DNA from: JAUVRX01 sp049664225
Lineage (GTDB): Bacteria; Acidobacteriota; Thermoanaerobaculia; Multivoradales; JAHEKO01
DNA: 64,000 bases
Direction of reading: 5' to 3'
Assembly: GCA_049664225.1 (NCBI GenBank)
Contig: JBATEX010000057.1
Coordinates: 62,001-126,000 of the forward strand
Made by a program: the position numbers and the translations under genes. The notes under the pieces are model-generated. The model saw nothing but the letters and a program-made list of their open reading frames with translations, was not told where the DNA came from and did no database searches. Positions 63,178-64,000 of this stretch are shown here, one piece after another (position 1 is the first letter of the stretch; each line of letters starts with the position of its first letter).

Positions 63178-64000
63178 TCAGCCGCTCTTCTTCGCAGCCG
63201 CTTTGTATTCACGGTATTCATCCCATAGCTTCTCACGCAACTCGGGATCGTCTTCGTTCATCGCCGCCTCGCGGAGCTGTCGCGCCACGATGTCGTCGTC
63301 GCTGCCGTCGGGAATATCGGGAGGAACCCTGCCACCACCACTCCCACCACCGGCCGATCCGGACCGCGCAGAGCTTCCTTCGCCCGACTCCTCTTCACTG
63401 GTGCCCTCCCCGGCAGCAGACTCCGACGCAGCACTGCCGGTTTGCTCTTCTCCCGTTCCGCCGCCCCCTACTGGATCTCCAAACCCGGTGTCCTCGTCTC
63501 CGAAAGCGCCGCTTCCGCCCGAAGACCCCGAGGCAACGTCGGCAGCAGCCTCCGCCTCGGCTCTCTCTCGGGCAGCCGCCTGTTGCTCACTGGCCAGCAT
63601 TCCGTCGACTTTCTCCAAAGAAGCAATCAACTCCTGGTCCAGCTTCGATGCTGGCTCACCTCCGGTCAAGGGACCAGCCGGCGGGCCTGCTCCGCTACCC
63701 GCACTGCCCCCCTGGGTCTGGCTTTCAGCGCCCTCCGCACCCTGGGAACCGGCCTGTCCACCGGCCGACTCTTCACCCTCCCCCCCGGCGGAACCGTCCT
63801 CTCCAGAGGACTCTCCCTGCCCCTCCTGCGTACCCGACGGTTCGCCGCCTTCGGAGCCGGCAGCACCCTCACCACCACCCTCCTGTCCCGCCTCCGACCC
63901 GCCCTCGCCACTCGCCTTGTCCTCGGGTGCGGATGAAGTCGTGGTCTCCGGCTCGGGGCGCGCAGATGGGGTTGTCGACGTCTGACTGCTGGCGCAAGCC
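63178..64000 (-). CDS. Gly/Ser/Glu-rich lipoprotein, 5' end outside the window
   Basis: The frame is open from the right edge to 63178, so at least 273 residues are visible and the start is missing. The first visible residues ACASSQTSTT look like the end of a lipobox, so the start is probably about 20 codons beyond 64000. The middle is low complexity (Gly, Ser, Glu, Ala). Only the C-terminus looks folded: VPPDIPDGSDDDIVARQLRE followed by an acidic helix ending WDEYREYKAAAKKSG. It lies 15 bases upstream of the next lipoprotein gene. Confidence 0.65.
   Translation of the reverse strand, partial: ACASSQTSTTPSARPEPETTTSSAPEDKASGEGGSEAGQEGGGEGAAGSEGGEPSGTQEGQGESSGEDGSAGGEGEESAGGQAGSQGAEGAESQTQGGSAGSGAGPPAGPLTGGEPASKLDQELIASLEKVDGMLASEQQAAARERAEAEAAADVASGSSGGSGAFGDEDTGFGDPVGGGGTGEEQTGSAASESAAGEGTSEEESGEGSSARSGSAGGGSGGGRVPPDIPDGSDDDIVARQLREAAMNEDDPELREKLWDEYREYKAAAKKSG

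Noticed and set aside
62909..63985. 358-codon plus-strand frame rich in Pro and Ser
   Set aside because: It is antisense to the two lipoprotein genes, and the low complexity mirrors the Gly/Ser/Glu-rich minus-strand lipoprotein.
52853..64000. Zorya-type phage defence
   Set aside because: A MotA-like subunit is present, but there is no ZorC, no ZorD helicase or nuclease, and the partner has vWA rather than an OmpA-like domain.
52853..64000. Type VI secretion regulatory cluster (kinase, FHA, FGE-like)
   Set aside because: The kinase, FHA and FGE-like parts resemble T6SS regulators, but no TssB, TssC, ClpV, TssJKLM or Hcp is encoded.

Overview
The window is GC-rich (roughly 60 percent by eye), densely coded DNA from a Gram-negative, aerobically respiring bacterium. 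LptD, heptose-ADP synthesis genes and a heptosyltransferase show an LPS outer membrane. Alternative complex III (Act) is coupled to a caa3-type oxidase, and there is a nuo operon without nuoE, nuoF and nuoG. PEGA-domain kinases and lipoproteins are prominent. This mix suggests Acidobacteriota (for example Thermoanaerobaculia-like) or a nearby phylum; that placement is inference from gene content, not from a marker gene. I recognised no tRNA, rRNA, CRISPR array or intact transposase.

Layout. (1) 1-7178, plus strand: 3' part of the act operon (actD partial, actE, actF, a small membrane protein), then SCO and the cox subunits II, I, III and IV. Together these form a quinol to cytochrome c to O2 branch. 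(2) 7.3-12 kb: small unrelated genes in mixed orientation (Asp/Glu racemase family, LysE-type exporter, DUF4019, a zinc-ribbon Gly-repeat protein, CsaA-like, DinB, HD hydrolase, DUF1232). (3) 12-18.9 kb, minus strand: thiolase, lptD, gmd, an Rmd-like reductase and a VTE5-DUF92 fusion, closely packed. (4) 19.1-24 kb: ruvX-mltG, then tryptophanase set between two different inverted-repeat elements, DUF3891 and an Ogt-type methyltransferase. (5) 24-29.2 kb, minus strand: an ECF sigma factor, a redox-type zinc anti-sigma factor, a cysteine-less thioredoxin fold, an M23 peptidase, a GHMP kinase and a PEGA protein. (6) 29.4-40 kb, minus strand: nuoABCDHIJKLMN behind a good sigma70-type promoter, with a MidA/NDUFAF7-type methyltransferase next to it. 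(7) 41-52.7 kb: SNase, rfaE1-rfaE2-heptosyltransferase, an orphan PilB ATPase, a cobalamin adenosyltransferase, a PabB-PabC fusion, rlmN and ggt. A family of hairpin-forming repeats is scattered in the gaps here. (8) 52.8-64 kb, minus strand: a tight nine-gene operon running off the right edge.

The last operon is the best candidate for an undescribed system. It encodes a MotA/TolQ/ExbB-type stator subunit and two proteins with an ExbD/MotB-like N-terminal helix carrying an Asp, followed by a coiled coil and a von Willebrand A domain. With them are an Hsp70/actin-like protein fused to an FHA domain, a Hanks-type Ser/Thr kinase, a membrane protein with FHA, PEGA and FGE-like domains, a small secreted protein and two lipoproteins. 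I infer a proton-motive-force-powered envelope complex under phospho-threonine control. Its function cannot be read from the sequence.
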